From: Aphidius gifuensis
Taxonomy: Eukaryota > Arthropoda > Insecta > Hymenoptera > Braconidae
Assembly: GCF_014905175.1 (NCBI RefSeq)
Contig: NC_057792.1
Span: forward strand, 1,054,001-1,118,000
DNA: 64,000 bases
Direction of reading: 5' to 3'
Below are positions 55,901 to 63,337 of this stretch, in pieces. A model generated the notes under the pieces. The model searched no databases. It was not told the origin of the DNA and saw nothing but the letters and a program-made list of their open reading frames with translations. Position 1 is the first letter of the stretch. Every line of letters starts with the position of its first letter. Made by a program: the position numbers and the translations under genes.

Positions 55901-58900
55901 TGAACCAAAAAAAAAAAAAAAACTTTACATAACTAAAATTTTGATTGTTAATTAAAATTCAAAAATAAAATATCATCAATACATACATTAAAAAAAAAAG
56001 TTCATTAAATTTATGTTGAAAAAAAAAAATTGCAAAAAAAGTAGACTCAATTCATCAACACATAAAGCCATTATTAAATAATTTAATATATCGATCGTTG
56101 ACTGTAAAAAAAGCCACACTAAAAGTAAATATAATGAAAATAAAAAAAGCTCATGAAAAATAATATCCAGTATCCATAAAAAAAAATAAATATGAATTTC
56201 CCAAAAAGAAAAAAAAAAAAACTAAGTAAATAAATAAAAAAAAGATTCATCAATGTCTCTAACATGTTGATAATGAAATGTAATATCGTGATACAGGTTA
56301 TTGGTAGGTTTAGTGCCATCAAAAAAATATACAGATATGAAGAATAAAGGTTGACATTGCACACCATCGAAGGGGATGATTTTATCCCGAGCCATTACCA
56401 CCCTCGATATCCAAAATCCCCATCGTACTTTCATCATCAAAGTGGGCGTATAACCATCCTAGACTATCCATCTACATACCAACATCCACCGACAAACCAT
56501 CAACACATACACGGGCATATTTAAATTCTCAATGACCATGCGGGTGTAATGGAGCTTGCGCGAGAAATTCGCGATATCCCTGCGTGTCTATTTCACTGCA
56601 TATGGTCAGAGATATCAAATGTTTGTTTGAGGGTTTCAAACAGAAAAGGCAAAGGGGACAAAATAAAATACAAAAAATTATTTTCAACGTAAAGAGGAAA
56701 ATTGCGTATATTCATCCCTCTAAAATACACTCACACACACAAACGTGATATTATGTTCTCATAAAATCCAGATACTCGTTAGTACCATCATGATTTTTAT
56801 TTTTTTTTATTTTCATCACAGAGCTTTTTAATAATTTTTTTTTTACTGAAATAAAATATATATAGCTTTCATTTAACTAATATCACGTGTGGGTCGTATT
56901 TTATTATTTATACAATTTTTAAGTTGACAATATTGAGCAGTGTAAACATGTTGACAATGTGGAAAATATTAATACTCTCATCTTGTAAAAAAAAATTTAA
57001 TTTAGAGCAGCTCTTTTTTTGGGATATCTATTTTTATATTAAATTTTAAATTATGAGATGGGAAAAAATTAAAAAGCCGATTAATTATATATGAGAAAAT
57101 AAAAGTATAAATATTTTGATGTTTTGTTTTTATATTTTTTAGAGAAGTAGAAAAAAAAAAAATAAGCTTGAGAAAAATAATTATTTCCGGCAGTGTTAAC
57201 GTACAGCTGATGGAAAGGTTAAGGGCGATATGTATTTTTGTTTTTTTTTTTTTTGCTACCCTTGATATCTAAAGGCGTGCGTGGTTTCTCAAAGGGGAAA
57301 GTAAAAAATAAAAAACGTGGTCGACTGGATGAGATAAAATGAAAACTGTGCCCACGCGCGCGTCAACGGTTCCACTGTCTCGATGGATCTCTGCCAGAGA
57401 TTGCACAATTCACCCCTATATTTTAAGATAAACCCTCTCGCGCCCACACATGTCAGATAATCTCTCTTTTTTTTTATATTTTTTATTTATATATATTTTT
57501 TTCGAGGCTCCATAAATTTGCAAAATGCATATATATTTTCGTATTTTTTTTTTTTTAATTTTTCTCTTGGCAAACACGAGCTTTAATCGATCAATTCAAT
57601 TTTTTTTCCCTACATTTTAAATATATCAACGATTTACAAGAAAAAATAATAAAATTTATAAATAAATTTTTAAACAATTTAAAAAAAAAAAATTAAAATT
57701 AAATGGAAAAAACTATTTTCAAGTGTTAAAACTTGAATGAAAAATAAAAAAATAAAAATTATAATAAAGTTTTACCGTTCGTAACATAAATAGTTCAATC
57801 ACAATGGAATTTAAAATTTTTTTCTGTACTTTAACAACCAACCCCTAAGTATTATTATTATTGTTATTTAAAATGATAAAGTTTTTTTTTTCTTCGCTAT
57901 CCTCATATTGAAATATTTAATATTTTTAATAGAAAGACGATCCAAGAGTAAAAAAATATAAATTTGCAGATCCCCTGCAGCGACAGAGACACGCAAAAAT
58001 AAAAAAAAAAAAACCATATATATGGTAGTTTAAAGTTTTCCCGGGGAAAAAAGAAAAAGCGCTGTTGAAAATTTCTAAGGGTTGTTCAGTAAACTTTATT
58101 TAAAATGTTGTAAATTATTTATAAAATTGAAAATATAATTTTTTTTTTTCATTCAAATTATTATCATTCTATTGATAAATAAAAATTTGGATAGACAATA
58201 AATTTTATTATGTGGCAGCAAGCCAATTTTTATATAAATACTTAATATTTTTATATTTTTTTAGTATTTTAATTATGATGAAAAAAAAGGTTCATGTGAA
58301 AAGCTTTCAAAACAATTTACGAAGCATTAAAATGCTAAAGAAAGCTTGTCAATATTGTCAAATAGTATGACACTGATTAAAATGAAAATAATATCAAAAA
58401 AATATAAAAAACAAGTAGATAAAAGAGAGTCAAGGTTTGATGGTTTATTTTTCAAATTGATAAATCGTTTTTATCAACGCTTTTAAATATACTCAGCCCA
58501 TCAAGTGTATATATTCATCATTTTTTAATAAAATCCATGATCCACTGTCTGTCATTGATTTTTAAAAAATAACATATATATCATTTTTTAATTTCTTTTT
58601 TTTTCTCTTGATTTAGATACTCGAGGGTTACACTCTTGACTTGCAAAAAAAATAATATATTTTTAGCAGTAACTCAAATTTATAAATTACATTTTGTACT
58701 GGTATATTCTCCGGGGCGCAATGGGGATTACACGACGGGATATGTAACATAAAAAAAAAAAAAAAAAATTATTTTGGGGAATGAGAAGTTGTGTCTACTC
58801 TATTTGAAACGTTTTTAGACTGATTTTACATTCCCCCCACTGACAAAATGTTAATTCAGTCAGAGTCAAACCCTCTGCAAAAAAAAAAAATAAAAAAACA

Positions 58901-60014
58901 TTTAAATTCGTATATATATTGTCATTCTGAGGAATATAAATTTCTTCAATAGACAATATGCTTATTTTATCAAAAAAAAAAAAAACATTCTGAAAGATAG
59001 ATTTCCTATTTTCAATAAAAAAAAAATATTGATTGAATTTTTTTTATATATTTTTTTTTTCAATAAAAAGTGTTTATACCACAAAACTACGTTACGCATT
59101 CCAATGCTAAATAAAATAAGAAAAAATTGTAAAGAAACGTATCGTGTCTAGTTCAAGAACTCAACTGCTTTCTTCTGCTCAACTTATATTAGCATATAAA
59201 TACAATTCTAACACCCAGTTTGAGAAAAAAAAAAAGTTTAGTCTGTCGAGCGTAGGCACTTGAACCTCCAACTTAAATTTGGATAGTTAAAATGTTTTGT
59301 TGGTAAAATAAGTTGTAAAAAAAATGCATAATAATATATATAAAAATATTATAAAATATTTTTAGTATAATAGTAAAAGTACTACTTATCTTTGTCACTT
59401 GTATTTTTATTTTATAATTCAATTTGAATTTCAAGATTTTATTTATTTGAATTTTAAATTATACAAAAATTAGTTTGTTTATTAAATTGATTGTAGATTG
59501 GTGAATTTTTGATCGATTTTATTGAGATTAGTCTCATTTTTTAGAGGAAATAATCTTTTATAATGTGAATTAATTTCAAATTTTTATTGACTGTATTTTT
59601 TAAGATAAGTTGTGTCAAAGTTGACTACTTTGCTGGACAATAGAAAAGCAATTATTCAATATTATCTTTAGAGTAATTTCCAATAACTAAAGTAAAATAA
59701 AAAAATATATATAAAACAAAAGACAAAATGAAATAATCACAAATAAATGAAAATTTAAATTCTGACAAATGAGAAATGCCAGGAATAATAATTACCACCA
59801 TCTGTCGCAGATCTAATCTCAAAAAATGCCACGTCTGTATATAAAAAAGAAAAAATATAAAAAAAAATTAAATTAAATGAGGGTAGAGCACACGGATAAG
59901 CTGAGGGTACAAAAATAAAATAAATAAAAAAAGAGTAAAAAAAAGACCAATAAAAATAAATAAAGCCGTCGAGCAAATACGAGCTAACGATTTCGAATGT
60001 CCGAGGAAATCCAT
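17564..60014 (-). CDS. Secreted/membrane-anchored cysteine-rich protein, insect DUF7042-7045 type
   Basis: Thirteen coding exons on the minus strand, in transcript order: 60014-59948, 59834-59796, 37767-37623, 37540-37467, 22706-22446, 20667-20559, 20034-19907, 19825-19561, 19185-19118, 18864-18790, 18340-18095, 18010-17756, 17676-17564. All junctions keep phase (mostly phase 1) and give 614 residues. Features: an N-terminal hydrophobic signal-like segment; repeated cysteine modules (CQFPEKWTGQWFQSG, CPFLGPPFTFTYN, CKYPTWVTKHHDWHT, CPQPGRYTV); several N-glycosylation sequons (NSS, NST, NAT, NVS); a polybasic stretch SPRRKRG (~432); and a hydrophobic C-terminus (VSLVLSAGAAILC) that could be a GPI signal or short anchor. 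I recall this layout from widely conserved, uncharacterised insect proteins annotated with DUF7042, DUF7043, DUF7044 and DUF7045. The function is unknown. Most of the span is intron; intron 2 hosts two protease genes. Confidence 0.85.
17756..18010 (-). CDS. DUF7042-7045 gene, exon 12
   Basis: Acceptor TTGTTTTTTGCAG, donor GTAAAA, phase 1 both sides. Encodes YTCHDRWEESGTYYTIVSQ, then GQTFCFSMRWNDPEP, and a Gln/Glu-rich stretch ending EQWTYILTSQ (residues ~493-577). Last folded module before the C-terminal hydrophobic tail. Confidence 0.94.
18095..18340 (-). CDS. DUF7042-7045 gene, exon 11 (basic insert)
   Basis: Acceptor AATTATTATTTAG, donor GTATTT, phase 1 both sides. Encodes KKACPQPGRYTVKS, the basic stretch SPRRKRGIKNKAKRAAEKR, an acidic stretch SEDNEDNE, then NVSHIQIGCGSAD and SSCPSEQ (residues ~411-492). 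RRKR looks like a dibasic processing site but cleavage is only inferred. Confidence 0.93.
   Translation of the reverse strand, partial: HHQWKKRHVLSQEDILLNHVHYQHHQDVNVVLKIKLKELLKNVHFQRIMRTMNVMYHIYKLDVVLLITVRWLLQVVVQVNS
18790..18864 (-). CDS. DUF7042-7045 gene, exon 10
   Basis: Acceptor TATTGTTACAG, donor GTGAGT, phase 1 both sides. Encodes RKAVIPDEACSHHDPSDSSF then TTLI (residues ~386-410), a short linker with one cysteine. Symmetric phase means it could be skipped without frameshift. Confidence 0.9.
19118..19185 (-). CDS. DUF7042-7045 gene, exon 9
   Basis: Acceptor CTTTTGTTGCAG, donor GTGAGT, phase 2 in and 1 out. Encodes CDIGYVCMIFHKRDGNVIEL then QQS (residues ~363-385). Completes the exon 8 module. 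Confidence 0.93.
19561..19825 (-). CDS. DUF7042-7045 gene, exon 8
   Basis: Acceptor TATGATTACAG, donor GTAATT, phase 1 in and 2 out. Encodes a second Cys/Trp module: DKEHNRCKYPTWVTKHHDWH, then HFTTGNATLLVKD, EEKIVCHNLEP and KVKLVAHITRG (residues ~275-363). One NAT and one NSY/NxS-type sequon support extracellular exposure. Confidence 0.95.
19907..20034 (-). CDS. DUF7042-7045 gene, exon 7
   Basis: Acceptor TAATTTACAG, donor GTAATA, phase 2 in and 1 out. Encodes RCFLYETHHQTGKTTYVLAQ, then SGDSTCSALNSVGEGSKQIR (residues ~232-274). It completes the module begun in exon 6. Confidence 0.94.
20559..20667 (-). CDS. DUF7042-7045 gene, exon 6
   Basis: Acceptor TTAATTTCAG, donor GTAATT, phase 1 in and 2 out. 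Encodes EELQCLATWKDGRNKYLVGT and VKTFGRSSVTYEETF (residues ~196-232). Trp and Cys spacing matches an extracellular beta-rich module continuing into exon 7. Confidence 0.94.
20668..22445 (-). other. Intron 5 of the DUF7042-7045 gene
   Basis: 1.8 kb of AT-rich sequence. Nothing recognised beyond the splice sites. Confidence 0.75.
22446..22706 (-). CDS. DUF7042-7045 gene, exon 5
   Basis: Acceptor AATTTACAG, donor GTATGT, phase 1 both sides. Encodes GDCHSELGHMDDMCDATRT, then CPFLGPPFTFTYNRG and later QECNNPVSHAEGCTD, DNSTLLFKYQACPD. Six or more cysteines and an NST sequon show an extracellular fold (residues ~109-195). A nearly 15-kb intron separates it from exon 4. Confidence 0.94.
25410..25720 (-). 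mobile_element. tRNA-derived SINE, family A, copy 1
   Basis: Read on the minus strand, about 75 bases from 25600 down to 25525 look like a tRNA: GGTGTCAGC start, A-box-like TGTGGTCGAGTAGC and B-box-like GAGTTCAAATACC, with a GC content far above the surroundings. The element's 3' part ends in a short foldback (GCCAAAAGAATTGCG and CGCATTCTTTTTGCC around a 5-base loop) at about 25463-25498. The same sequence recurs at 29.1, 29.6 and 32.1 kb, which defines it as a repeat. Outer borders are approximate because the flanks are AT-rich. Confidence 0.82.
27226..27459 (-). CDS. Small unrecognised ORF, one predicted membrane segment
   Basis: 77 residues from MIRLFSSSISGRLDMLSRYA, through HFNELPSYL, to IYITTGIFLFYGLYRTKLR and a T-rich end. 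It sits in a patch clearly richer in C and G than its flanks. A Ser/Arg-rich start like a mitochondrial presequence, then one hydrophobic segment followed by basic residues, is the plan of many short inner-membrane proteins. I do not recognise the family. It lies in an intron in host orientation and has no intron of its own, so a nested small gene, a retrocopy or chance are all possible. Confidence 0.3.
   Translation of the reverse strand: MIRLFSSSISGRLDMLSRYALKPFSDFRDSIHFNELPSYLIYITTGIFLFYGLYRTKLRPVVKLSFLFFWIFIFNTF
29010..29345 (-). mobile_element. SINE family A, copy 2
   Basis: Same tRNA-like head (minus strand, about 29203 down to 29128) and 3' foldback as copy 1. A 69-codon frame on the plus strand across it is a by-product of the GC-rich head and is not a gene. 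Lies in the first unit of the tandem duplication. Confidence 0.82.
29550..29885 (-). mobile_element. SINE family A, copy 3
   Basis: Matches copy 2 over its length with scattered changes, such as CTCGGCCACAAGC for CTCGACCACAAGC in the A-box region. Belongs to the second unit of the tandem duplication, so it may have arisen by that duplication rather than by insertion. Confidence 0.82.
31863..31958. repeat. (TAAA)n microsatellite
   Basis: About 24 uninterrupted TAAA units. The minus-strand frame through it reads as Phe/Ile/Tyr/Leu repeats and is not coding. Confidence 0.97.
32110..32300 (-). mobile_element. SINE family A, copy 4, internally deleted
   Basis: Begins like copy 2 (GGAATGTTTATTTGGCAAAAA) shortened by its edges, then jumps directly to GCTTTGCTACTCGACCACA. 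About 100 bases, including the B-box half of the tRNA head and most of the foldback, are missing. The right flank (AATCAATGAAGATATCGAC region) still matches copies 2 and 3. Confidence 0.72.
37467..37540 (-). CDS. DUF7042-7045 gene, exon 4
   Basis: Acceptor TTTTTTCTAG, donor GTATGT, phase 2 in and 1 out. Encodes LSGEHCFKCLIINDRHENVI then QFRE. The CFKCLII pair of cysteines completes the N-terminal module started in exon 3. An 82-base intron separates exons 3 and 4. Confidence 0.92.
37623..37767 (-). CDS. DUF7042-7045 gene, exon 3 (first Cys/Trp module)
   Basis: Acceptor TGTTACAG, donor GTAAGA, phase 1 in and 2 out. Encodes VPSCQFPEKWTGQWFQSGK followed by PQPIAVNSSSIGEKSC and NGDKYVVFD. The CxFPxxWxGxWFQSG motif is the strongest family signature in the protein (residues ~37-84). 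It directly precedes exon 4, which completes the module. Confidence 0.93.
42113..42139. repeat. (TG)n dinucleotide repeat
   Basis: A short TG microsatellite. It generates overlapping Cys/Val frames to about 42437 that are not genes. Confidence 0.9.
42533..42808 (+). mobile_element. tRNA-derived SINE, family B, copy 1
   Basis: The head has an A-box-like AGTGGTTGAGTGGGCAAG and a B-box-like TTCAGTTCCAATATGG about 40 bases later, as in tRNA genes. The 3' half (about 42693-42792) folds back on itself: GTGCAAATACTTCCTGGCAT pairs with ATGCCAGCAGATATTTGCAC. A T-rich tail follows at 42797. The same head, stem and tail recur at 47.4 and 61.8 kb. Confidence 0.82.
43955..44216 (+). promoter_or_regulatory. 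Promoter of protease gene 1
   Basis: A TATATATA box in CCTATATATACCC (about 44137-44148) lies 70 bases upstream of the ATG; a start near 44170 would leave a short leader. The whole block from TGATCATCAGCC at 43955 is repeated upstream of protease 2 with the ATG at the same distance, which suggests shared regulation. Confidence 0.7.
44217..45275 (+). CDS. Chymotrypsin-fold serine protease 1, nested
   Basis: Exons 44217-44268, 44418-44737, 44814-45065 and 45138-45275 (phases 1,0,0); 253 residues. A signal peptide (MILKLIFWYIIVVVSITG) is followed by a very short pro-region. Triad present: His in TTAHC, Asp in KNDLAIL, Ser in GDSGCP. The usual R-IVGG activation site is replaced by NFLKNGIPTTIERYPF, so neither the basic P1 residue nor the Ile N-terminus is conserved. 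By alignment, Cys191 and Cys220 are both absent, the position of Asp189 is Tyr, and Gly197 is Cys (GDSGCP). Trypsin specificity is unlikely. It would be secreted; a digestive, immune or venom role cannot be told from sequence. It lies in an intron of the minus-strand gene, on the opposite strand, with a paralogue 7.2 kb away. An AATAAA follows near 45291. Confidence 0.9.
45276..51122. other. Spacer between the two nested proteases
   Basis: 5.8 kb without a recognisable gene. It holds a SINE-B copy at 47394-47664, a GA-rich tract near 45670-45690, and a GTAT/ATGT repeat near 50620-50645. Short frames at 48090, 49813 and 50487 are low-complexity or repeat-derived. Confidence 0.7.
47394..47664 (+). 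mobile_element. SINE family B, copy 2
   Basis: Head with GCGGTTGAGTGGGCAAGC (A-box-like) and GAGTTCAAATTTGG (B-box-like). The foldback spans about 47542-47643: CCTGCGTTTCAGGCAAATAT pairs with ATATTTTCCCTGAATGCAGG, and inside it CTGGCATAGAACAAGC pairs with GCTTGTTCTACGCCAG. A 14-base T run ends it. Lies between the two proteases, so one of them or the spacer was invaded after or around the duplication. Confidence 0.85.
51123..51384 (+). promoter_or_regulatory. Promoter of protease gene 2
   Basis: Near-identical copy of the block at 43955-44216 with the same TATATATA box (about 51305-51316) at the same distance from the ATG. About ten differences by eye over 260 bases. Confidence 0.7.
51385..52430 (+). 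CDS. Chymotrypsin-fold serine protease 2, nested
   Basis: Exons 51385-51436, 51586-51899, 51986-52216 and 52287-52430 (phases 1,0,0); 246 residues. Exon 1 is identical to that of protease 1. Triad present in TTAHC, KNDLAIL and GDSGCP. It shares the odd N-terminus (NFIKNGIPTTIERYPF), the absence of Cys191 and Cys220, Tyr at the Asp189 position and Cys at 197. Outside the 5' end it has diverged: PRHALTTAHC for LNHVLTTAHC, SVSSIAYHSDY for DVAIIVYHRDY, and a Lys/Arg-rich RLKKKRNDECT loop before the second disulfide cysteine. An AATAAA lies at 52453. It is a secreted enzyme with a substrate pocket unlike trypsin; the biological role is not evident. Confidence 0.9.
52431..59795. other. Remainder of the 22-kb intron, downstream of protease 2
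   Basis: AT-rich sequence with long A and T runs and no supported gene. The island at 56340-56640 and the GC-richer CGCGCGCGTC patch near 57355 are the only parts that look non-random. Confidence 0.6.
59796..59834 (-). CDS. DUF7042-7045 gene, exon 2 (39-base micro-exon)
   Basis: Bounded by a polypyrimidine tract with TATATACAG and by a GTAATT donor. Adds 13 residues (reads DVAFFEIRSATDGG across the junctions). Phase 1 on both sides, so its inclusion or skipping leaves the frame unchanged. The intron before it is only 113 bases. Confidence 0.55.
59948..60014 (-). CDS. DUF7042-7045 gene, exon 1 (signal peptide)
   Basis: The ATG at 60014 lies in a good context (GGCGCGATGG). The exon encodes MDFLGHSKSLARICSTALFI and then FI, a basic n-region followed by a hydrophobic core, then a phase-1 donor GTCTTT that departs from consensus. 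Without splicing the frame runs on as LFFTLFLFILFLY to a stop, so the exact donor is the weak point. A TTACAG acceptor-like site sits 8 bases upstream of the ATG (60023), suggesting a separate 5' leader exon. Confidence 0.6.
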
Positions 60015-60120
60015 CGCGCCACCTGTAACCCCAGCAAAAATTTTAATCGGAAATATAATTTAGCATACATCTCAATAATGAAAAAAACTTTTAAAAAATA
60101 CTACTATTATCTACCTCTAA

Positions 60121-60335
60121 TAATTATAATTTTCAAAAGACGTTCGGTAATAAAATTCTCAAGAGTTTAAACTTATTAAAATTAGAGTTACATTGTCCTC
60201 TTTTTTTTTACCAAAAAAAAAATATCCGGCGCTTGAAGGAGATACTTCCTGGCTTAGAAAGAATGAGGAGGTGGGTGTATACCTGCTCATTCGTTCTATG
60301 CAAGGAGGTATTTTCCCCAAGCGCCGATAAACAAT
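60121..60335 (-). mobile_element. SINE family B, copy 4: 3' half only, inverted
   Basis: Matches the reverse complement of about 61945-62160. Includes the complete foldback at 60228-60325 (GGCGCTTG to CAAGCGCC) with about 40-base arms and loop GAGGTGGGTGTATACCTG. The tRNA head is missing. It sits about 100 bases upstream of the first coding exon of the minus-strand gene. Confidence 0.8.
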
Positions 60336-61795
60336 ACATCTATCAAAAAGTATCAACTGCATTATTTTAGCTCTAAATTTATAAAAAGAATATTTAAAAC
60401 TTGAAAATATTTCATACTCAAATTTTTAATAATAATAACAAGTTGTAATTATAAAACAGCAAAAGAAGAAAATAATGTTTTTAAAAATATTTTTTTAATG
60501 ATATTTTACAAAACATCCCTTTGGCTATTTTCATAGTCACACACATTGTCATCATCATGTGTATTTAAAATTTTATTCTTCATTTAATATTTAACGAAAA
60601 AAAATAAAAAAACAAGTACTCAAAACAAGACGAATCTCACTTGCCAGCTGTCGAATGAAATATAAATATACACTTAAATAAAAAATATATAAAAATAATA
60701 AATAAATAAATAATGTTTTGTATGTCCTGTTTAATATCAAAAGACATATATAAAAATTTTATATTCATTACTTCAAGGCGTTACATTCATTTTAAATTTA
60801 GTCAAACACATAACCACCCCTTTTGCTTTTTTTTTTTTCCTCCTCACTCTCTTTCTCTCTCTCTCTATATGTGTGTTTAGTTATTAAAATAATTCAACCC
60901 TTTTGATGAAATTGTGCATATAACTTGAAACCTTGTGTCGTCATTACACCCAACCCCTTCAACCACCACCCATCTTATAATTTACCCTTTATAAAATACA
61001 CATTTACTCAAAGCATTAAAGTGCAAACACACAAGAATACCTAAATTCATTCTGTTTTACGTTAATTTTTAAAATTTTTACTACGATGAAACATGATGGT
61101 CAAGCTGTAATTGACTATTTCATGTGATATCTAAGTACTCATTTATATTTACACATATTACAGTGTCATTTTCATTTTAATATGTAAATTTTCGTTAAAT
61201 ATATATATGTTCAATTTATTTTTTTTCTATGAACATGTGAGATATTTACTTTTTGAATATATATTATTTTCGTTTTATAAATTATTTTGAGTTTATTATT
61301 TTTTCTTTGATAAAAGACACATTCTTGTATTTTTAAAATTAAAAAAAAAAAAAAAGAAAATGAATAAAAATATCATTAATATTTAAAAATAGAAATTTTT
61401 ATTTTAAATTTTTTTTTAATGGAAAAAGTTATTAATTTTAACACGTATGTATAATAGCACACATAATCACCCACAATTCAACCCCCATAAGTCACTTTTT
61501 TTTGTCAACAGAACCCTGACTCAAGGATAGAAAACATACATGCACTTTGAAATAGAATGCATTTACTGATGATTATACCTATTGCAAGTTGATATCGTGG
61601 TCAAAAAAATACTTACTAATTTTCCAGGTAAATTGTCATGAAATCAAATATCAAGGCAAATGATTATTCCAAATGAAAAGAATAATAAATAATAATTACA
61701 TGTTAATGCGGGTAAAAGTATTGGATATTTTTTGAGAATGTTTTTCTTAGTTTATGATGAAATGCAGTTGATACTTTTAAATAGGTTCAGTAAAC

Positions 61796-62090
61796 GTGTC
61801 AACCGAGCTTGTGGTTCAGTGGGCAAGCTTTACGTCTTCAATAATGCGAGACTCGGGTTCAAATCTCGGACAAGCGATTCGGAATTTTTCTCAAATATCG
61901 TAATATAATCGGTAGTGTTCAATTCCAGTAATGCTACTAATTTTAAAAGTATTCGGCGCTCGAAAAAAATATCTCCTGGCATAGAACGAATGAGCAGGTA
62001 TACACCTACCTCCTCATTCTTTCTAAGCCAAGAAGTATCTTCTTCAAGCGCCGGATATTTTTTTTTGGTAAAAAAAAAGAGGACAATGTA
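61796..62090 (+). mobile_element. SINE family B, copy 3
   Basis: Head CTTGTGGTTCAGTGGGCAAG (A-box-like) and CGGGTTCAAATCTCGG, a near-canonical B box, about 45 bases later. The foldback at about 61954-62054 pairs CGGCGCTCG...CTGGCATAGAACGAATGAG with CTCATTCTTTCTAAGCC...CAAGCGCCGG. A T run follows. Best-preserved tRNA head of the family. Confidence 0.87.
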
Positions 62091-63301
62091 ACTCTAACTT
62101 TAATAATTTTAAATTCTCAAGTATTTTATTACCAAACGTCTTTTAAAAATTATGATAAATAAATAAATATGACAATTTAACAAATAAATAGATAAAACTA
62201 CATATTATGATTTAATAAATTATCATGATAAATGGTATTTCATATATTGGCTTGTCATAGTTGTATTAAAAATAAAAAAAACATAATAAAAAAATGATGT
62301 TTGACGAGCGTTAAAAAATAAAAGGATCTACCAATCAATAATAATAAATCAATGCCTTTGATCAGCATCAAAAGTGAATAGAAAAAAATAAAAAAATAAT
62401 AATAATTTAAAGCTTGTAGGCTACATATACATGTAGAACATGATTGACAGAATGAATCAGATGCCTCAACAATTTTCATTTCATCCGGAACAATTGGGCG
62501 CACTCAGCCAAGTGGCTTTCAAGTGTCGAAGGGTTATCATCGTTATACAAAACCCCTTTTGAGATGTTGAAAATGCCCAAGACAATACCATTCATACCTT
62601 GTAAAATAAATCGACAAGTACATACCAATATCAATACCAACAGTCAAATTACTTAACCCTCTCTTTCAAAATAAAATATATTAAAAAAATAAAAAACAAC
62701 AAGTAGATCTACCAGTGTCATTTTATTTTACACACACCAACAACAACATGTACCTTTCTTTCATCCAAATTGCTTCAATTCACTTCTGTGTACTTTCTCA
62801 AATAAAAAAAAAATAATTCTCTCCTTTTTTTTATAGTCTGCTTTTGTTCACCGCCCTCTCTCGCGGGAACAATTTATTATTTACTTATTTTTTCTCGGGG
62901 TAACCCAGGTGCCGTATGGCTTTAATAGTGGCATCCAATGGACTCCACATGGAGACTGAAATTGCCATTTTATTGAAAGAATTAAGAGGCCTATGCCAAA
63001 CGAAACGACGAGCACAAGCCTCAATTACACACAACCGTCAGGAGGGCGAGGAGAAAAATAATAACAACAAACAAAATGAAAAAAAAATTAAGATAAATAC
63101 TGAGATAAGATACCTTTGGATTTAACTGGATTGAATATTGTTTTTTTTGTTTTTTCATACAGATTGAGATTGCTAAAAGAGACAGTATTTATTGGTAAAA
63201 AAAATATAAAAATAATATCAATAAATACTTGATGTACATGTACTTGAAATAATTTTTTTAATTATTTTTTTTTCTTTGTTATTAAGTGTTTTTTTACTCA
63301 C

Positions 63302-63337
63302 GAATTGCAAATTTATTTTCACCAATGATTAACATAC
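63302..63337 (-). other. Possible 36-base leader micro-exon of the DUF7042-7045 gene
   Basis: On the minus strand a TTTATCTGTTTCAG acceptor and a GTGAGT donor bracket 36 bases. They read, in phase 1 on both sides, MLIIGENKFAI and would join in frame to exon 1 through GAMDFLG. It could be a coding or untranslated leader. The start CAG-GTATGT also resembles a donor, so orientation of the signal is ambiguous. Confidence 0.25.

Larger units (their letters stand above)
37768..59795 (-). other. Intron 2 of the DUF7042-7045 gene (22 kb), host of nested genes
   Basis: Contains two plus-strand serine protease genes, two SINE-B copies and several (CA)n/(TG)n tracts, for example 42113-42139 and about 46073-46084. 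Islands of lower AT bias at about 40440-40640, 41220-41420, 43090-43400, 45500-45850, 46980-47140, 56340-56640 and 57310-57450 have no readable product. The one at 56340-56640 also gives a 72-codon minus frame (MMMKVRWGFWISRVV start) without recognisable features. Confidence 0.7.

Noticed and set aside
61796..61880. tRNA gene on the plus strand
   Set aside because: Good B box, but it is followed by the SINE-B body and foldback found elsewhere, and no clean cloverleaf can be drawn.
62916..63125. 69-codon plus-strand ORF in a low-AT island
   Set aside because: Frame ends in a Lys/Asn run, shows no domain and no splice context; more likely regulatory or leader sequence of the opposite gene.
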